Shown: one piece after another, positions 16,522-25,229 of the stretch
How the letters are laid out: every line of letters starts with the position of its first letter
Numbering within the stretch: the stretch's first letter is position 1
DNA from: Deltaproteobacteria bacterium
GTDB taxonomy: Bacteria > Desulfobacterota > GWC2-55-46
DNA: 43,594 nucleotides
NCBI GenBank assembly: GCA_016219025.1
Contig: JACRCM010000026.1
Coordinates: 1-43,594, forward strand
Reading direction: 5' to 3'
The notes under the pieces: generated by a model
The model's database searches: none
What the model was told of the DNA's origin: nothing
The model's input: the letters and a program-made list of their open reading frames with translations, nothing else
Program-made: the position numbers and the translations under genes

Positions 16522-19107
16522 ATGAAGAAGACGGCGCGGATTATCTTTCTGCTCATTTCCCTCATTGCGTCGCGCGCGAATGCGGCGAATACCTTTTCAG
16601 CGTCCGCCGCCTCCGGCACGGGGGCGGTCATGGGAGACCCCGCCGTGGTCATCCCGTTCGTCATCACGAACGGCGCGGGGTCCACCAACGACATCAAGAC
16701 GCTCTTTTTCAATATCCCCACCACGAACTATAACATAAGCGCGGCTACCGCAGCGCCTACGGCGTGCGCCGTGGCATGGAACGTCCAGAACCCGGCCTCG
16801 TGCCTGTTGCCGGGCTGTATTGAATTCCAGAGGGTGAGCGGAGGCGGCTTGGCCCCGGGCGCGTCATGCACCTTTGACATCGTCCTTACCGGGGTTGGCG
16901 GCGCTCTAATACCGGCGGCGTCGATGGACGCAACCGACGCCCTTGCGAATACGAGCATCGTGGCGTCAAAGAACGCCACATCGACTCAGTCCGCCAATTT
17001 CACCCTCACAGGCTCTCCGCCCTCATGGCCGAGAAATGCGTTAGCCGCCACGATGACCGCTGTGCCGGACTCCGTCGGCACGGGCGATGCGATTAGCGTT
17101 TCGATGGGCGTGACAAACCGTTCGAGCGCGGCGCAATCCGGCGTTATCGCCTCTCCCGACCCGCCAGCGAGGACGTACACGGGAGGCGCGAACGCAACCC
17201 AGTCCGGGGCCGCGATATACGGCTCCACCACCGCGACGACGAACCCAGCGCCCGCCGCCCTTTCAAATAGCCTGACCGCGTCGATGACCATCGTGCAGGC
17301 CGCGTCGACCGCGGGGTTTCCAGCAAGCGGAAGGCTTTTAATAGACGCTGAGCTCGTCGATTATACCGGAAAGACCGCGACCGCGTTTACCGGCTGTGCG
17401 AGGGCCGCCGGAGGCACAACGGCGGCCGGCCATTTCGCGGGCGCGTTGATATACAGCCAGAATACGTCCTCGTTCACGCTCGCATCCGGGGAGTCTTCCA
17501 CGATAACGTGGCTCTTCAACGCGGCCGCCGCGGGCACCGTATACTTCACCTCGTCGGCCACGAACGTCACCGCGACGTCTAAGAACGTAAATTCCAATAT
17601 CGCAGCCATCGGCGCATTCACGGCGCAGTTGTCCATGACCCCCCTATCTCTCGTAAGCGGCCAGAACGTCACCGTCACCATGACCGCCGCCAACAACGGG
17701 ACGACGGCGTTGACGAACGTCACGCCGACGCTCGGCGCGCTCGGCACCGCGATGCTTACGCCCGCCTCAGGGCCAACGCCGTCGAGCATAGCGGATATCG
17801 CCCCGGGCGCGAGCGGCGCATTTCAATGGACGTATGCCGTCACGGGCACGCCGGGACAGACGTATTCATTCACCGGCTACGCCGCGAGCGGGGCGAGCAA
17901 TACCAATACGGCCGCGTCCGCCACCGGGACGCTCGTTCAATACGGGGTAGCAGTCAGTCCGTCAACCGTGGCGACGGGCGCGGCGGGCGGCGCGTTCACG
18001 TGGACGGTATCCAACAGGGGAGGGGCGGACATAAAGACCGTGGCAATAACCATACCGCCGCCTCTTACCTCGGCCTGCGGCGTGACAAAGGGCTGGGGCT
18101 ACTCGTCCAATACGCCGCCGGCGAACTGGACGGCAACCACAACTGGCGCGCCTGTAACCTCCGTCACATTCAACTCGAATACCCCATACGCCACTAATGG
18201 GATACCCGTAGGCGGCTCAAAGAGTTTTACCATTACATTCAACTGCGTCCCCGCCGTTACGTCGGATGCCGCATATAACTTCGCGGCCGCCGTGACCGAT
18301 ACGGCTAACGCCGCCACAACGATAAACTCGTACATAACCGTCACGGCATACCAACTGACCATCGCCGCGTATGACGAAGACTGCGCCGGCGTTGCCCCGG
18401 CCTCGAAGACCGCCGACGGCGCAAGCGCATACTGCCTCAAGGCGTCCCTCAGCGCCGGGGGGATTCCCGTATCCGGCAAGGCCATTGACTTTGCAATCAC
18501 CTCTGGCGCGGGGATGCTCGATGTCGCGTCAACTGTGACGGATTCATCGGGCAGCGCCGCGGTCAAGCTGACCGCCCCGTGCTCTACGGCGGGCGTAAAC
18601 ACAATGGTCAGGGCAACTCTATCCGGAAGCCCCGGCCTCTACGGCGACCTCGGCTCAAGCCTCGTCTTTACGGGCGTAAGCGGCGGCAGCCTCCAGTATC
18701 TATCCGGCAGTTTTAAAAAGACCGACGGAACTTCGCCCGATATATCGACCGGTTACGCAGGCGGCTTTATATTGAATGTCAGGAATTGCGGCAACGGCGC
18801 GCTTACCCTGAATGCCGCCAATACGACGCTTACGGACCGTGTGGGCAACGGCTTCACCCTCGCCTCAGGCGCCACATTGAACGCCGGCGCGTCCGCGCAG
18901 TTGAGTTTTATCGGCGCGGTCTCCGCCGGGCCGTCCAACTGCGCTCCGACGCTCACGGCCGACGCGGGCGCAGGGTATACGGGCGCGTTCTCATACTACA
19001 AGAGTCCCGCCGGAAACTCCATCTCCGCAAGCGATACCCTCATAGTGGATTCCGGCGCATATTGCCCGGAGGTGGTGAAGGTGCTGGATTGGCGCGAACT
19101 GCGGTAG
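16522..19107 (+). CDS. Large secreted protein with Ig-like domains, MshQ-like position
   Basis: An 861-aa exported protein starting MKKTARIIFLLISLIASRANA|AN, a clear signal peptide. The mature part is low in charge and rich in Thr/Ala/Gly/Ser, with several beta-sandwich-like repeats. The segment YDEDCAGVAPASKTADG...GKAIDFAITSGAGMLDVASTVTDSSGSAAVKLTAP looks like a Big_1 (invasin/intimin) Ig-like domain. A stretch near 275-315, GFPASGRLLIDAELVDYTGKT...TGCARAAGGTTAAGHFAGA, differs in style. There is no C-terminal anchor. Tool start 16480 is rejected in favour of the ATG at the signal peptide. Position after the minor pilins equals mshQ, so a tip-associated adhesin is likely but inferred. Confidence 0.7.
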   Translation: MKKTARIIFLLISLIASRANAANTFSASAASGTGAVMGDPAVVIPFVITNGAGSTNDIKTLFFNIPTTNYNISAATAAPTACAVAWNVQNPASCLLPGCIEFQRVSGGGLAPGASCTFDIVLTGVGGALIPAASMDATDALANTSIVASKNATSTQSANFTLTGSPPSWPRNALAATMTAVPDSVGTGDAISVSMGVTNRSSAAQSGVIASPDPPARTYTGGANATQSGAAIYGSTTATTNPAPAALSNSLTASMTIVQAASTAGFPASGRLLIDAELVDYTGKTATAFTGCARAAGGTTAAGHFAGALIYSQNTSSFTLASGESSTITWLFNAAAAGTVYFTSSATNVTATSKNVNSNIAAIGAFTAQLSMTPLSLVSGQNVTVTMTAANNGTTALTNVTPTLGALGTAMLTPASGPTPSSIADIAPGASGAFQWTYAVTGTPGQTYSFTGYAASGASNTNTAASATGTLVQYGVAVSPSTVATGAAGGAFTWTVSNRGGADIKTVAITIPPPLTSACGVTKGWGYSSNTPPANWTATTTGAPVTSVTFNSNTPYATNGIPVGGSKSFTITFNCVPAVTSDAAYNFAAAVTDTANAATTINSYITVTAYQLTIAAYDEDCAGVAPASKTADGASAYCLKASLSAGGIPVSGKAIDFAITSGAGMLDVASTVTDSSGSAAVKLTAPCSTAGVNTMVRATLSGSPGLYGDLGSSLVFTGVSGGSLQYLSGSFKKTDGTSPDISTGYAGGFILNVRNCGNGALTLNAANTTLTDRVGNGFTLASGATLNAGASAQLSFIGAVSAGPSNCAPTLTADAGAGYTGAFSYYKSPAGNSISASDTLIVDSGAYCPEVVKVLDWRELR

Positions 19108-19118
19108 GAGGCCCAAGC

Positions 19119-19147
19119 TTGACAGGAGCGGTCTTTGGATTCCTAAT
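19119..19147 (+). promoter_or_regulatory. Promoter before the MerR-like gene
   Basis: TTGACA (19119-19124), a 17-base spacer and CCTAAT (19142-19147) stand about 96 bases upstream of the regulator's ATG, in an AT-rich leader. It would drive the second half of the pilus locus. Confidence 0.55.
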
Positions 19148-19242
19148 TGTACAAGTATATATTTATAACCATCTTTGAACCCATCCCGCCGGACATCCGC
19201 GACCATCCTTGAACTGTAATCCCGAAATGAGGTGAAAGGAAG

Positions 19243-19500
19243 ATGAAGACCTCTCAGGTTCTGGAGAAGACCGGCATTCCGAGGCACAAGCTCTATTACC
19301 TCGAACAAAAAGGGTACATACGGCCAAGGCGCGTGCCTGCCGGAGACCTTGAGGCGAGGGAGTATACCAAGAAAGACCTCCTTGTGATAGGGCTCGTCTG
19401 GAAGTATCTGCAAATGGGGTTCAGGCACAAAGTCGCATATAAAAAATCCCTTGACGAGATAGACAGGGACGCCCATGCGAGATTAAAGACGGCGGGGTAG
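19243..19500 (+). CDS. Small MerR-family regulator
   Basis: An 85-aa protein consisting of little more than a winged-helix DNA-binding domain: MKTSQVLEKTGIPRHKLYYLEQKGYIRPRR, then EYTKKDLLVIGLVWKYLQMGF. The recognition helix and the wing with YLEQKGYI match MerR proteins. It lacks the long dimerisation coil and effector domain, so it may act as a simple DNA binder. Its stop is 4 bases before the ATPase gene, so it is co-transcribed with the pilus genes and might autoregulate them through the promoter at 19119. Confidence 0.78.
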   Translation: MKTSQVLEKTGIPRHKLYYLEQKGYIRPRRVPAGDLEAREYTKKDLLVIGLVWKYLQMGFRHKVAYKKSLDEIDRDAHARLKTAG

Positions 19501-19504
19501 GCGG

Positions 19505-20422
19505 ATGTACGAACGTTTCTTCTATCTTACCGAACGGCCGTTTCATATTACGCCGGACCCGGCGTTCCTCTATCTCAGCGGAGGCCACCGGGAGGCGCTC
19601 GACCTGATGCTCTACGGGATTACAGGCAAGCGCGGCTTTGTCCTCCTTACCGGAGAGGTGGGCACCGGCAAGACGACGCTGTGCCGCGCGCTTTTGGAGC
19701 GGCTTCCAAAGAAGACCGGCAGCGCCCTGATACTCAATCCTATCCTCTCGGAGCGTGAACTCCTCGGCACCATCGTGGCGGATTTCGGCATAACCCCGGC
19801 GGACACCACGGCAAAGGGGCATCTGGAAGGGCTTAATGGATTCCTCATCAAGGAAGCGGAGAGCGGCGGCAACGCCGCGGTCATAATAGACGAGGCGCAG
19901 CTTCTTGGCCTTGGGGCGCTTGAGATGCTCCGCGTCCTGTCGAACCTTGAGACCGAAAAGGAGAAGCTCCTCCAGATAATCCTCGTGGGGCAGCCTGAGC
20001 TTGACGGAAGGCTCAAGGACGCGGGACTAAGGCAACTTAACCAGAGGATCGCCGTCAGGCACCGCCTCGCGCCGCTCGGACCCGGCGATACCCATGCCTA
20101 CATACAGAACCGTCTCTTCGTGGCGGGCGGGCGCGGGGCCGTGGCGTTCGACGAGGCGGCGTCGCTCGCGGTCTACAAGGGGAGCGCGGGCGTGCCGCGC
20201 GCAATAAACGTCATCTGCGACCGCGCCCTCACCGCGGCATTCACCGAGGAGAAGAGGGCCATAGACGCCGTCATCGTCAGGAAGGCCGTGGAAGAGCTGC
20301 GCCGCGAAGGCTGTCTGCCGCAGCGGGCGGAACCCGTCTACGAACGATACTACGCGCACCTCGCGCTCATGCTCCTCGCGCTCGCGTTTATGATAGCGGT
20401 TGTCTGGGGGCCTAAGCCGTAA
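19505..20422 (+). CDS. ExeA/GspA/MshM-family AAA ATPase
   Basis: A 305-aa ATPase opening with the family signature MYERFFYLTERPFHITPDPAFLYLSGGHREAL. It has Walker A GEVGTGKTTL (about 51-60), Walker B AAVIIDEAQ (about 122-130) and a sensor region ILVGQPELDGRL. A C-terminal membrane helix HLALMLLALAFMIAVVWG ends the protein, which lacks the peptidoglycan-binding domain of longer ExeA forms. Such proteins help place the secretin complex in the cell wall or regulate pilus assembly. It is transcribed with the MerR-like gene upstream and the TPR gene 23 bases downstream, equivalent to the mshM-mshN order. Confidence 0.85.
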   Translation: MYERFFYLTERPFHITPDPAFLYLSGGHREALDLMLYGITGKRGFVLLTGEVGTGKTTLCRALLERLPKKTGSALILNPILSERELLGTIVADFGITPADTTAKGHLEGLNGFLIKEAESGGNAAVIIDEAQLLGLGALEMLRVLSNLETEKEKLLQIILVGQPELDGRLKDAGLRQLNQRIAVRHRLAPLGPGDTHAYIQNRLFVAGGRGAVAFDEAASLAVYKGSAGVPRAINVICDRALTAAFTEEKRAIDAVIVRKAVEELRREGCLPQRAEPVYERYYAHLALMLLALAFMIAVVWGPKP

Positions 20423-20445
20423 TTAACCGGTAAAGGATCAACCCT

Positions 20446-21189
20446 ATGAGCCTTATCCATGACGCGCTTAAAAAGGTGGAGCAGGGGAGGCGGCCCGGCG
20501 GGGCGAAGGCCGGGGTGCCGGACGCCGCGGCTTATCAATCAAGGGGAGGCCGCGCAAGGCGCCTCGTTGTTGTCCTGTCAGGCGTCGGCGCGATTGTGGC
20601 GTCCGTCATAACGGCGGCATACGTCTTCAACTCGCCGATAGAGGACGCAAGACCTATTCTTGTGAAAAAAACGGCGGAGAACGCCGTTGCAACGCCTGAC
20701 CGCAACGCCAAAGGGGTTTCCTTGTACCGTGAAGGAAGGTTCGGCGACGCCCTCGCCGAGTTCAACTCCGCGCTCGCGCAAAACCCTGGGGACGGCGCCG
20801 CCCATAACAACGCGGGGCTTGCGGCCATGTCCCTTGGCGACACAAAGGACGCCGAGTCCCACTTCAAGGAGGCGATACGGCTTCGCCCCGAATACCCGGA
20901 GGCGCTCAACAACTACGGCGCGCTCCTCGACGGCATGGGCCGCTCCGACATGGCGGTGGAACTCTTTGCGAGGGCATTGACGGCAGAGCCTGCCTACGAG
21001 GACGCGGAGCTGAACCTAGCCATCGCGCTCGACAGGCTCGGCAAGAGAGGCGAAGCAGCGTCGCACTACGAGCGTTTTCTTCAGACCGGCCGCGATGCCG
21101 GACGCGGCGCCGAGGTGCGCTCCCGTCTTACGCGGCTTCGCGCCGACGGGCTTGTAAAGGGGCGAAAGGCCGCGCAGGACATATTCTAA
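20446..21189 (+). CDS. Membrane-anchored TPR protein, MshN-like
   Basis: A 247-aa protein: cytoplasmic N terminus MSLIHDALKKVEQGRRPGG, one membrane helix (LVVVLSGVGAIVASVITAAYVF, about 44-65), then about four tetratricopeptide repeats in the periplasm (for example ALAQNPGDGAAHNNAGLAAMSLGDTKDAESHFKEAIRLRPEYPEALNNYGALLDGMGR). The SLIHDALKK opening is common in MshN-type and GspB-like partners of ExeA-type ATPases. Likely pairs with the ATPase just upstream as a scaffold for secretin or pilus assembly. Confidence 0.78.
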   Translation: MSLIHDALKKVEQGRRPGGAKAGVPDAAAYQSRGGRARRLVVVLSGVGAIVASVITAAYVFNSPIEDARPILVKKTAENAVATPDRNAKGVSLYREGRFGDALAEFNSALAQNPGDGAAHNNAGLAAMSLGDTKDAESHFKEAIRLRPEYPEALNNYGALLDGMGRSDMAVELFARALTAEPAYEDAELNLAIALDRLGKRGEAASHYERFLQTGRDAGRGAEVRSRLTRLRADGLVKGRKAAQDIF

Positions 21190-21202
21190 AAGGTGCGTTC
21201 CC

Positions 21203-22267
21203 ATGTTGTCATTATTCGGCAAAGACCTTATCGGCATAGACCTTGGGTCGTACTCCCTCAAGGTGGTTTGGCTGAAGGCGGGCGCCAAGACACCCCGGCT
21301 GAAGACCGCCGCGTCATGGCGGCTGCCGCCGGAGGCGCGCGCGGCGTCAGACAGCGGTTCGTTGGCGGGCTTTCTCTCAGGCATAGCGTCGGCCAAGGGA
21401 CTGCGCGGCAGAAGGGCCGCCGCGCTGATGACCGGACGTTCGCTCATATTCAGACAGATATACCTGCCCGTCATGCCTGAGGCCGACCTCCGCGAGGCCG
21501 TGAAATGGGAGATAAAAAAAGAAGGCGCGATACCGGAGGAAGAGATAGTCTGCGACTACTGCCACGCCTCGACCGACGGCAAGGCCGCCGGGAATCTATA
21601 CTCGCTCATCGCGTTCGCCGCGAGGAAGACGGACGTTGAGGCCCTGATGAGCGGCTTCGGGGAGGCCGGGATCGGCATCCGGGTGGTGGACGCCGTGCCG
21701 ACGGCCCTGCTCTTCACGTTCAATGAAAACAACGTCTGGGAGGACGGGGTGAACTACGGCGTCGTTGATATCGGCCATGAGAAGACCACGCTCGTGATAT
21801 TGAAAGACCGCAAGCTCGCCTTTGTCCGCGAGATAGCCTTCGGCGGCATTGACCTGACGAAGGCGGTGGTTGAGGCGCTCGCGCTGTCCGAGACCGAGGC
21901 CGAGGAACGCAAGATATCCTGCGGCCTTGGCGGCGATGAACCGGGACAATCGGGACAAGGGGGATGTTCAAGGGCGCTCGCGCCGCCGTTGGAGCGGTTT
22001 GCCACCGAGCTGCACAGGTCTTTCGACTTCTATCAGGCCCAGTTCAGGGGCGGGGCGGTGTCCAAGCTATTCCTGAGCGGGGCCACTGCCATGATGCCGG
22101 GCATCGACTCTTTCGTGGCCGAGGCCGTGGGGATGCCGTCGTTCGTCGATGACCCGCTCAGGAAGATAGGACAGCGCGGCGGCGTAAGAGAGGCCGCGGC
22201 AAACATCGCGCCGGCGCTTGCCGTGGCCACGGGCATGGCGCTTCGGATGTCGCAGCATGATTATTAA
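21203..22267 (+). CDS. PilM/MshI-like actin-fold ATPase
   Basis: A 354-aa cytoplasmic protein of the PilM family. It has GIDLGSYSLKVVWLK at the N terminus (phosphate-1 loop) and VVDIGHEKTTLVILKDRKLAFVREIAFGGIDLTKAV (phosphate-2 region). Near the C terminus comes KLFLSGATAMMPGIDSFVAEAVGMP (adenosine motif). It recruits PilN and links the motor to the alignment complex. Between ISCGLGG and LERFATELHRSFDFY it carries a Gly/Gln-rich insertion (DEPGQSGQGGCSRALAPP) coded by a small repeat. It overlaps the pilN start by 11 bases. Confidence 0.88.
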   Translation: MLSLFGKDLIGIDLGSYSLKVVWLKAGAKTPRLKTAASWRLPPEARAASDSGSLAGFLSGIASAKGLRGRRAAALMTGRSLIFRQIYLPVMPEADLREAVKWEIKKEGAIPEEEIVCDYCHASTDGKAAGNLYSLIAFAARKTDVEALMSGFGEAGIGIRVVDAVPTALLFTFNENNVWEDGVNYGVVDIGHEKTTLVILKDRKLAFVREIAFGGIDLTKAVVEALALSETEAEERKISCGLGGDEPGQSGQGGCSRALAPPLERFATELHRSFDFYQAQFRGGAVSKLFLSGATAMMPGIDSFVAEAVGMPSFVDDPLRKIGQRGGVREAAANIAPALAVATGMALRMSQHDY

Positions 22268-22859
22268 GGGCATAAACCTTATACCTCCGGAGGCGAAGGA
22301 ACGCTGGAGGGCGCGGAGATGGCGGGCCGTCATCGTCATCGCGTGCGCGGTCTACGCCGCCGCGTTCATGGCCGTCTATGTCCGCCAGCGCTCCAGCGCG
22401 GCGGGCCGTCTCAGGCAGGTCGAGGCGCTGAAGGCCGAGCGGGATAGAGGCTTCTCGCGGATGAGCGGGTACGCGGAGTTCACGAAAAAACTCGCGGACC
22501 TGCAAAAGGCCGAGGCCGAAATCGGAAAGAGGCTCGGCGCGGCCGGGGTCATCGGCGCGGAGCGCGTCTCGTGGGCGGACGTGCTGAGGCGCATAAGCCG
22601 TGACGTCCCGCCGGACGTTTGGCTCAAATCCATATCAACGTCGGACGCCGCCTCATCCGGCGCCGGTAAGCGGATCAAGTTCATCGGTTCGTCGTCCGCG
22701 AACAGCGGCGTAACCAGTCTGTTGTTCGCCCTTGAGAACTCCGGTTACTGCCGTAACGCCACGCTCGTCTACTCGCAGAGGAGGGCCGGGGCGGACGCGG
22801 TCTTCGACTTCGAGATCAATGCCGATATAAAGCCAACCGCCGGGGCCGCGTATGAATAA
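22257..22859 (+). CDS. PilN-like pilus assembly protein
   Basis: A 200-aa bitopic inner-membrane protein. The N-terminal cytoplasmic motif MIIKGINLIPPEAKERWRARR is the PilM-binding 'INLLP' box of PilN. It is followed by one membrane helix (VIVIACAVYAAAFMAVYV), a coiled-coil stretch and a periplasmic ferredoxin-like domain (PPDVWLKSISTSD). The ATG at 22257 is chosen over the tool start 22218 because it begins at the conserved box and overlaps pilM only slightly. It overlaps pilO by 8 bases. Confidence 0.87.
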   Translation: MIIKGINLIPPEAKERWRARRWRAVIVIACAVYAAAFMAVYVRQRSSAAGRLRQVEALKAERDRGFSRMSGYAEFTKKLADLQKAEAEIGKRLGAAGVIGAERVSWADVLRRISRDVPPDVWLKSISTSDAASSGAGKRIKFIGSSSANSGVTSLLFALENSGYCRNATLVYSQRRAGADAVFDFEINADIKPTAGAAYE

Positions 22860-23445
22860 AAACTTTTTCAGGGATAACGCCGCGCTCATCAAGGCGTTAA
22901 AAACGGAACTCGCCGCCGCCGGTCTTATCATCATGGCAAGCGCGGTCTTTTTTAAGTTCGTCTACCTGCACGGGAGAAAGACGCTTCAGGAGGCTGACGC
23001 AGGCATAATGACCATAAAGGCGGAGATGGACCGCGTGGGAGCAGGCATAAAGGCCGGAGAGGACTTGAAAAAGTCGGTCGTTGAGGCCGACGCCAGGGTG
23101 CGCCTGCTTGACGCGCGCCTTAAAAACCTGCGCGAGCGTCTGCCGTCCGATAAACGCATGGCTCGTATACTCGCGGAGGTCACGGCCGGCGGGGCAGGGA
23201 AAAACCTCCGGGTCGCGGCTGTCAAGCCCCTGCCTCCGGAGGACAGGGGAGAACTCATAAGACTGCCTTTTCAGCTGAGCGTAGAAACGGGTTTTTTCGC
23301 GTTCGGGGATTATATCGAGATGATCGAGGGTATGCCGAGGATAATCGTCGTGGACAACTTCATGATAGAGCGGACGGGCGAGACCGGTTCCGCGCTTACC
23401 GCCCAGATATACTTCAGCGCCTATGCCTTGAGCTACGGGGGGTGA
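22852..23445 (+). CDS. PilO/MshJ-like pilus assembly protein
   Basis: A 197-aa bitopic protein with a short cytoplasmic N terminus, membrane helix AAAGLIIMASAVFFKFVYL (about 21-40), a coiled coil (LQEADAGIMTIKAEMDRVGAG... to LRERLPSDKRMARIL) and a periplasmic domain IRLPFQLSVETGFFAFGDYIEMIEGMPRIIVVDNFMIE, the standard PilO fold signature. It pairs with PilN to form the inner-membrane alignment complex. It is translationally coupled to pilN. Confidence 0.87.
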   Translation: MNKNFFRDNAALIKALKTELAAAGLIIMASAVFFKFVYLHGRKTLQEADAGIMTIKAEMDRVGAGIKAGEDLKKSVVEADARVRLLDARLKNLRERLPSDKRMARILAEVTAGGAGKNLRVAAVKPLPPEDRGELIRLPFQLSVETGFFAFGDYIEMIEGMPRIIVVDNFMIERTGETGSALTAQIYFSAYALSYGG

Positions 23446-23449
23446 CGCC

Positions 23450-23881
23450 ATGATGAAAGGCCGCGCGATCATGCTGACAATGGCGGCGGTCTGCACCGCG
23501 TCCTTGTGCGCGGCGCAGACCCCGCAACCGCGGAGCGAATCGCTCTCCTACGCGGGGCAGGTGCCGCAGCCCGGAAAAGAACCCATCGCCTGGGGCAGGG
23601 ACCCTTTCGCGCAGCCCGGCAAACGCGCCATCATGGAGGCTGGAGCTCCGGCGCTCTCGCTTACGGCCATCTTCTATAACCCCGAACGCCCGTCGGCGAT
23701 TATAAATGAAAGGATAGTTTACAAAGGCATGGTCATAAAAGGCCAGAAAGTCATTGATATAGGGAAAACTCATGTTATACTCCAAGGAGAAGGCGGCGCG
23801 GCGCGTCTCGACATCGCGGGGAATCCGGCCGTTGAAGCCGATGGAGGAAGACGCGGGGGAGGCGGCAATGCCGGCAGATAG
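23450..23881 (+). CDS. PilP/MshK-like pilus assembly protein
   Basis: A 143-aa periplasmic protein with signal peptide MMKGRAIMLTMAAVCTASLCAA. It has the PilP/MshK motif WGRDPF and a compact beta domain, LSLTAIFYNPERPSAIINERIVYKGMVIKGQKVIDIGKTHVIL. It links PilN/O to the secretin. The Cys in the signal region (SLCAAQ) is not in a clean lipobox, so lipoprotein status is uncertain. It ends inside the start region of the secretin gene with a 14-base overlap. Confidence 0.82.
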   Translation: MMKGRAIMLTMAAVCTASLCAAQTPQPRSESLSYAGQVPQPGKEPIAWGRDPFAQPGKRAIMEAGAPALSLTAIFYNPERPSAIINERIVYKGMVIKGQKVIDIGKTHVILQGEGGAARLDIAGNPAVEADGGRRGGGGNAGR

Positions 23882-25229
23882 ACTCATAAGGCATATTTTT
23901 TCTTGCCAGACCGCGTCCTTCGTGATATTTTTTCTGTGCGTGGCGCTCTGCTGCCGCGCCGCGTCCGGACCGGAGACGAAGGCATCTTACGGGCGCGCGT
24001 CCATCGCTGGCGCCGCAAGCAACGGGTTCTTTACCATAGAGGTCAGGGACGCTGAGATATCGGACGTATTGCGGGCGCTTGCCCAGCAGGCCGATATGAA
24101 TATAATCATAGGCGAAGGGGTCTCCGGCAAGGTCACGCTGAGCCTCAGGGATATCGCGTTCAAGGACGCCCTTGAGATGGTCATCAAGGCCAACGGCCTC
24201 ATGTACACCATACGGAACAACGTCTTCTGGGTGGGCAGGAAGGTGGATAACTCCGGGGAGTTCGTCATTGAGATGGTGCCGCTCAACTATTCCGACCCGG
24301 CGAGCGCGGTTGCCTATGTAAAAGGCGCCCTCAGCGAGGGCGGCACGGCCATGTCAGACCCGCGCATGAATTCGGTCATCGTGCGCGACCTCCCTGCCAA
24401 CGTCGGGGCCGCCAAGGCGCTCCTCGCGGCCATGGACGCGCAGACCCCGCAGGTGGTAATAGAGGCGCGGATAGTGGAGGCGTCGAACAGCTTCAGCCGC
24501 AACCTCGGCATCCGCTGGGGCGGCAGGTACGCGTCGGGGAGGGACGTGGCGACCGGCGGGAGCGACCTGCCTGCGTCTCCCGGCGGCAGAAACTTCGCCG
24601 TAAACCTCCCGGCGGACGCGCCGAGCTCAGGCCTCGGACTCATACTCGGCAACGTCACCAATAAACTCTTCCTCGACGCCGAGCTTTCGGCGGCGGAGAC
24701 GAGGGGGGAACTCAGGATAATATCGAGGCCCAAGATAGCCACGCTCAATAAAAAACCGGCGGCAATCCACAGCGGGCTGACCTTCCGCGTGAAGGTAAAT
24801 CAGGCGTCGGCCACGGCGACCGCCGCGGCAACGGCCGCCGGCCAGACGACGACCGGACTTGAGGAGATAAAGACCGGCATAGACCTTACCGTAACGCCGC
24901 AGATATCGAACGACGATTACGTGCTTTTGAACATCGCCACCAACAAGAGCGACCCGGACTACAGCCACACGGTCGACAACATACCCGGCGTATCCGAGAA
25001 AAGCGCGTCCACCGTGGTGCTCGTAAAGAACGGAGAGACGGTCGTGATAGGAGGACTCTACAAGTCCACAACGTCCGATCAGGACAACGCGGTTCCCTTT
25101 CTTGAGACGATACCGGTGCTCGGCGTCCTTTTTAAGGGCAACGCAAAGAGGGTTGAAAACGAGGAGCTGCTGGTCTTCATAACGCCTACGATAGTCAAAT
25201 ACGGCAAAAATACGGAGGTGCTAAATTGA
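23868..25229 (+). CDS. Secretin, PilQ/MshL/GspD family
   Basis: The outer-membrane pore for the pilus. The 453-aa protein has a signal segment (ASFVIFFLCVALCCRAA), a short STN/N-domain (FFTIEVRDAEISDVLRALAQQADMNIIIGEGVSGKVTLSL), one secretin_N-like region and a C-terminal secretin domain. That domain contains the VPFLETIPVLGVLFKG and ENEELLVFITPTIV signatures. It is shorter than PilQ (about 700 aa) and lacks AMIN domains, as expected of MshL-type secretins. The ATG at 23868 is chosen over tool start 23772 because of SD GGGAGG and the signal peptide. The downstream TTG start overlaps its stop by 3 bases. Confidence 0.88.
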   Translation: MPADRLIRHIFSCQTASFVIFFLCVALCCRAASGPETKASYGRASIAGAASNGFFTIEVRDAEISDVLRALAQQADMNIIIGEGVSGKVTLSLRDIAFKDALEMVIKANGLMYTIRNNVFWVGRKVDNSGEFVIEMVPLNYSDPASAVAYVKGALSEGGTAMSDPRMNSVIVRDLPANVGAAKALLAAMDAQTPQVVIEARIVEASNSFSRNLGIRWGGRYASGRDVATGGSDLPASPGGRNFAVNLPADAPSSGLGLILGNVTNKLFLDAELSAAETRGELRIISRPKIATLNKKPAAIHSGLTFRVKVNQASATATAAATAAGQTTTGLEEIKTGIDLTVTPQISNDDYVLLNIATNKSDPDYSHTVDNIPGVSEKSASTVVLVKNGETVVIGGLYKSTTSDQDNAVPFLETIPVLGVLFKGNAKRVENEELLVFITPTIVKYGKNTEVLN

